From contig LSRY02000045.1 in the NCBI GenBank assembly GCA_001643675.2, positions 746,775 to 810,774 on the forward strand: DNA of 64,000 nucleotides. The letters are read 5' to 3'. This document shows, piece after piece, positions 59,598-64,000 of the stretch. Source of the DNA: Monocercomonoides exilis. Taxonomy: Eukaryota > Preaxostyla > Oxymonadida > Polymastigidae. A program made the translations under genes and the position numbers. Every line of letters starts with the position of its first letter. Positions within the stretch are counted from its first letter, which is position 1. The notes beneath the pieces are model-generated. The model was not told the origin of the DNA. It did not search any database and saw only the letters and a program-made list of their open reading frames with translations.

Positions 59598-61655
59598 ATG
59601 ACCCGGGTCCTCCATGTTGTGAATGTGTCGAGCGGCGGTTGCGAGAAGCCGTCGGTGCTGGTCCCGTGCGAAACGGGGCAGGGGGCGTTTGTCCTTTTTT
59701 ATCAGCAGTGCAATTGCGCGACGTCCTGGGCGTGGAGCCAGGAGGCGCTGCTGTTCTGCGAATCGCTGCTGGAGCGCTCGGTTGTGGACGTGGTGGTCGT
59801 GCAAGAGGAGCGTATGTGCATTTTGGATTTGGCGATGTTTGCTTATTTCCATTTTCAGAGCATCCGCGGTGGCGGGAGCCGGAGGAGGACTTCACAGTGC
59901 GGTTTTTCGGGACGCTCAGCCGGATGCTGGAGCGGCACCAGGGGTCCGTGAGTTTTGTGGTGGAGGAAGGCAGAAAAGACAGTTTGAGCGCAATCAGTTG
60001 TGTTGGAAGAGTTTTTGATATTGTCTGGGAATGCAGGGCTTTTTCAGGTTGAGCAGGCGCAGTTCTGGTCGGAAGTGCTGGGGAAGTCGCTGATATATTT
60101 CACTGGGGAAAGCATTGTTGAAGAAGTTTGTTTTTCTGAATGAGAGTTATTTGACTGGTCTTTAAAGATTGGAAAGGAAGCGAAGCGCAGCGTTGGAGAC
60201 TACTCTGCATTTCGATTTCCGTCAGCGAAGTTTCCCCTGTGTGGCCGAGGCTGTGCGTTCTGATGGCAGCCAAAGGATGCCGAATCTACACCCGCTTTTG
60301 GCTTTTGCTTGCGAGAATCGTTTGTTTTGCGAGAAAGTGATTTGGAAGGGGAGCATTAGGTCGATGCTGAGCGAGCCTGGGCTGAAGGGATACTTTCCAG
60401 CAGGTGGAGATGACAACTGTGTGCACTGAGAATTGCGTTGTTTTGCGAATGAGCTGGAAATAATGATTTATTTATTTTATTTATTCTTTTTTTATGCCAC
60501 GCAGATTATTCGCTGTGCTCCACAAACGACGAATTCCGGCTGGTTTCGAGCGAGCGTGTTGGACTGCATGTGTTTGAGGGGATCGAGATTGTTTCGCGAG
60601 TGCCGTCTGAATGCATGTTCCATTGAGCTGGCAGCGCCGATGGTGTTTGTGCTGACACACACAAGGTATTGGGCGAGGGGTTGAAGGAAGCCCATGTTGA
60701 TGTGCAACTGGGTGAAGTGAATGAGCAGATGTGGGGAAAAAAAGAAAGAAAATTATTTGTTTGTATTTTCATCAGTCTTTTTGTCAGGTTGATGATGGCT
60801 GAATTTGTTTGAATGGAATAATCACCACATTATTATTTTTTATTTTCTTTCTTTGCATTTGTGTTGGGTGGATGTTTGCTGCAGCTGCACACATGAGCTT
60901 TGCAGGGATTGGCCTTTGGCTGGCAGCAAGCTGCTCGAAAGGTGCATTTTGAGGGAGTCGGCTGAAGAGAATGCTCCTCCAGTGTTTTTGGGCCGTTTTG
61001 CATCGGCAAGGGTGGACTTGGTGCTGGGCGAGAAGGTGAAAGGTGTGGGCGATTGGCCAACGAGCTGCTTGTTTTGTTCGTGAAAGGCTTTTGTGAGTAA
61101 TTTTTGGTGAGATTTTTATATCCTTATTTTTTTATTTGTGGTAATTTTCTTTTTCTTTTTCTTCTTTTCAATGTTTGGAAATGTGCCACAGAGGATTATG
61201 TTCTGATTGTGCCGCTGTCAGCTGAGCGAGGGCTGTGCACGCATTATGCGCTTATTCCACTGGCCACCAATTTTGTTGGGATATCGCCGTTTGTGACACT
61301 TCCAGCACAGAAGCCTTTGATGGCACAGGGAGCGAGAGGCATGGGCTGTTGGCGGATGAGAAATGATGGCTCTTCAGAGAAGGGGGCGTTTGGGTGTGTG
61401 TGTTCAGCGCAGCGCAGCGAGGCAGACGAGCAGGGTTGTTTGAGGGTGTCTTTGGAGCAGCCATCGACCAGGCGCTTCAGCTGCTTTTGGCAGTCGTCTT
61501 TGGTCCGACGCCCGCACACTCTGTCGTTTCTTCCTCGGCGCTGTGTTCTCAGCAGCCATTCAACATCAACAACAACAACATCATCATCATCATCATCATC
61601 ATCATCTGCTGCTGCTGCTTCAGACAGGAAAGGAGCAAAAGTGTTCGAAAGCTGA
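59598..61655 (+). CDS. Multi-exon gene of unknown function, exon chain partly resolved
   Basis: Well-supported exons: 59598-59811 (starts MTRVLHVVNVSSGG), 59859-59947 and 60048-60125, joined in phase by introns of 47 and 100 bp (GTATGT...TTTCAG and GTGAGT...TTTCAG). Later GC-rich coding-like pieces are near 60168-60390 (ends GLKGYFPA), 60505-60625 (EFRLVSSERVGLHVFEGIEI), about 60992-61095 (VFGPFCIGKGGLGAGREGER, ending at a GTGAGT donor) and from 61190 (DYVLIVPLSAERGLCTHYAL), separated by AT-rich intron-like DNA with CAG acceptors. I could not fix all junctions and recognise no family. The last piece is open to 61655 and includes poly-Ser. It lies 248 bp downstream of the coiled-coil gene, same strand. 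Confidence 0.45.
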
Positions 61656-61935
61656 AAGTGGAAGCAGAAGCAGGGTTTTGCTTTGTGAATGGGTTTTCTG
61701 GAAGGGATATGGGGGAAGAAGGGAGGAAAGGGAAAGCAACAAAGGAGAGAGGAAAGGGGGAGCAAGGGGGAGAAAAGGGAGAGAGGGAGAGAGGGATATG
61801 TGGAGAGGCATGGTATGGGAGGGAGCTGCGGGAGTTGATGAATGGGAAGGATGGGAGGGAAGAGGGGGCGGAGCAGACAAGCAATGCAGAAATGGAGAGA
61901 ATGGAGAGAATGAAGAAGAAGAAAAAGAAGAATGA

Positions 61936-61967
<32 letters not shown>

Positions 61968-64000
61968 CTCCGAATGGAGAAGAAGGGCAGGAAAGGAGAC
62001 AGGCACAGCACTTGAAGGAAGACAGAGGGGTGTTTGTGTTTGGGACAGATGCTTGGGCGCTTCGGCAGCAGTTTGTGAGGGCATACGCGAAAGTGCTTGA
62101 GTTGGTTGGAGGGGGGTGTGTGCTGGACATTTGCCTCGATTGGCGTTGGGAGCGTTTTGGGGAGAGTGTCTGTCTGGCTGCATTAGTCTGCATGCTCTGG
62201 GAACAGCACAGGAAATGGTGGGCAAAGCAGCGATTGGGCGAGAAGAGGACTTTTATGGTTTGTTTCCTGGATCGCTTTCGGAAAGGGAGGGGCGGATTGT
62301 GGAGAAGCGGAGCATGCAGCTGCCCTCGCTGGTTGTGTCGCCGTCGTTTCTGAATGGAGGGCAGAGGGCAGAGGAGCAAGGAGGGAGCATCGGTTGGAAG
62401 ATATCGGAGAGTGCTGCTTCGGGTGGGGATGCTGCACACAGCAAGCTTTTGCGGGAGGCGGCTGGGGTGTGCGGGGAGAGCTGGTTGGGCTGGGGCGGGT
62501 GCAGCATTTGCTTCGGCAGAGAGACATGTTTCAGGAGCAGAGAGCGCCGGCGCCTTCTGTCCATCTGTATTACCCTGCCCTCCTTTCAGGCACTTGTTTG
62601 CGCCTTTTCCAGCAGTGCTCTGTTCGCACCCTGTTTTGCCTCACTGGCTGCAGCATTCCTCGCTGGGTGTGTCTCCGATGCATTTGGCGCACTCAGTGAA
62701 TGCTTCTCCATCACCGTCGCCATCATCATCTTCTTCTTGTTGTTGTTCTTGTTCTTGTTCAGCGCTTGCCCCGCAGCTTGTCCCGTGCACAGCATTCTCT
62801 CTGGGAGCATCGCTGTCTGTCCTCAGTGCTCTTTCTGTGTCGCATTCGCAGTCGCTTTTCATTCACTGGCGTGCATGGCCTTTGAGCAGGACAGAGATGG
62901 AGCGGCTGAAGAGCCTGATGGCAGCGCAGCAGCAGGCGGCACAACAGGGCAGCTGGTCTTTGGCGCTGTCGTCTCCTCCCTCGTCGTGACCCTGCGGCAG
63001 ATGTGTCTTCGCCGGCTCTTCCGAACATGGGGTGCCTTCTTCTCCGTTGGGGTCGTCGCCGCTGGTGAGCTGTGCTGAGAGCTCTCCGTTCCACAAGCCA
63101 TCTGGCTCGCCTTGCAGTTTTGTGCGTGGCTCCACTCCACCTCTTCCCCTCTGAAACATTATCAGGAGCATGGGCAGCATCTGGGCCAGCATGCTGAGCC
63201 GGCGGTCTGCTGCTTATTTCACCCCGCCGGCTGCACATCTGATCACCCGTTGCAGACAGAGCGGCTGTTCGAGGGCACGCCGCTGTATTTGGAGGCGCCT
63301 TTGGCACAGGAAAGAATGCTGTCATCATCATCTTCATCATCTTCTTCTTTCTCTTCTTCTTCATCTCCTGTGCAGATAGCAGCTCAGCCATCAGAAGGCG
63401 TTCTGAGCCATTGCGAGTCATCTGCGCTGCCTGTGCTTGCATCTGCCCCGCAGCAGCTGTTTCATTCGAGTGCTTCGAGTGCACATTCTGCTGTCTCAGC
63501 GACGCATACGATGACTCGCCTTCTTCGTTCAGCCAGCAGAACCAGGGGCATCAGCAGCAGGACAGTCAAATCCATATTTTTCATCCTCTTCTTCATCCTC
63601 TTCTTCATCCTCGTCGTTGTCTCGTTTTCTGCTCCCTTTGCCGTTTCACGTGTTTTTCGACACTTCATCAGCCTCATTCCATTTCCCTCCAGTCATCGGT
63701 GCAGCGAGCGAGGTCAATGGTTGTGGTGGCAGTGGCGTGAGGCGGATGAGCAGGAAGGGAGAGGCAGAGGGAGTTGAGGGCGCGGAGGAGTGTGTACGAG
63801 CAGGGCAGAAGGGCGGAGATGGGATGGTGGGCTGCTGCAGAGGTGCTGGCAGGAAATGCGAGGACGAGCATTTGGCGAAGCAGCATTGTGTTTGCGAGTT
63901 CTTTTTGCAGTCGTTCAGAACAGTTCCGTTTTTGATGGAGAAGCAGACAGGCAGTTCTGGGTGTGTGATTGGGCTTGGGAGAGAGCAGCGGGGAAAGGAA
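61656..64000 (+). other. GC-rich coding-like region with shifting frames, continuing past window
   Basis: Protein-like stretches occur on the + strand in changing frames without AT-rich introns: about 62020-62250 (GVFVFGTDAWALRQQFVRAY), 62290-62480 (SMQLPSLVVSPSFLNGGQRA), 62490-62580 (HLLRQRDMFQEQRAPAPSVH), 62590-62985 (Ser-rich), about 63240-63500 (ERLFEGTPLYLEAPLAQERM) and from about 63575 to the window end (Ser tract, then open). Poly-Ser tracts by TCA/TCT codons mark the + strand as coding. It may be the continuation of the gene starting at 59598, either decayed or with indel errors. No family recognised. Confidence 0.3.

Noticed and set aside
61549-62439. Minus-strand ORFs of 200-300 codons at 61-63 kb
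   Set aside because: GC-rich DNA lacks stops in all frames; the poly-Ser tracts and protein-like segments favour the plus strand.
1-64000. Alternative genetic code with TAA/TAG as Gln
   Set aside because: Long ORFs end in TAG, TAA or TGA at sensible places and contain no internal TAA or TAG, so the standard code fits.

Overview
This is a stretch of a eukaryotic (protist) nuclear genome. Evidence: spliceosomal introns in several genes, recognisable eukaryotic families (USP7-type deubiquitinase, FERM protein, ERGIC-53-like lectin), and standard use of TAA, TAG and TGA as stops in ORFs up to 11 kb. Two giant type I membrane proteins carry a beta-helix-like ectodomain and a degenerate TKL-kinase tail. 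Proteins of this kind, in a compact intron-bearing genome with DIRS-type retroelements, are what I would expect of a flagellated oxymonad (Preaxostyla) such as Monocercomonoides or Blattamonas. That assignment is inference. No rRNA, tRNA or CRISPR was seen.

Layout. 1-6 kb: 3' part of a giant surface protein gene (+). 8.4-12.6 kb: a decayed DIRS-like tyrosine-recombinase retroelement with 58-bp terminal inverted repeats. 13.7-19.7 kb: 12-exon USP7-like gene (-), whose exons sum to an exact open frame of 1519 aa. 19.9-21.6 kb: MPPED-type phosphoesterase (+), divergent from USP7. 21.6-24.8 kb: AT-rich non-coding DNA with a long microsatellite, a small foldback and a near-perfect palindrome with 413-bp arms. 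24.8-30.6 kb: three minus-strand genes: FERM protein, L-type lectin cargo receptor and secreted alpha-amylase. 30.8-37.7 kb: a 2265-aa Ser/Glu/Arg-rich protein with an AT-hook (+). 38.6-40.6 kb: a dead pogo-like DDE transposon. 42.1-53.3 kb: an intact 3747-aa giant surface protein gene (-), the close paralogue of the one at the left end but inverted. 55.0-64.0 kb: a GC-rich block (+) with an axonemal-dynein-light-chain-like coiled-coil protein and an unidentified multi-exon gene, both with reading-frame breaks.

How the parts relate. The lectin (ER-Golgi cargo receptor), the secreted amylase and the giant surface proteins all belong to the secretory route, but nothing shows co-regulation. The most notable structures are (i) the two inverted giant-gene copies, with about 6 kb of homology separated by 36 kb, and (ii) the palindrome, whose ends resemble the terminal repeats of the dead DDE transposon 14 kb away. 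The second point suggests a non-autonomous/autonomous pair.
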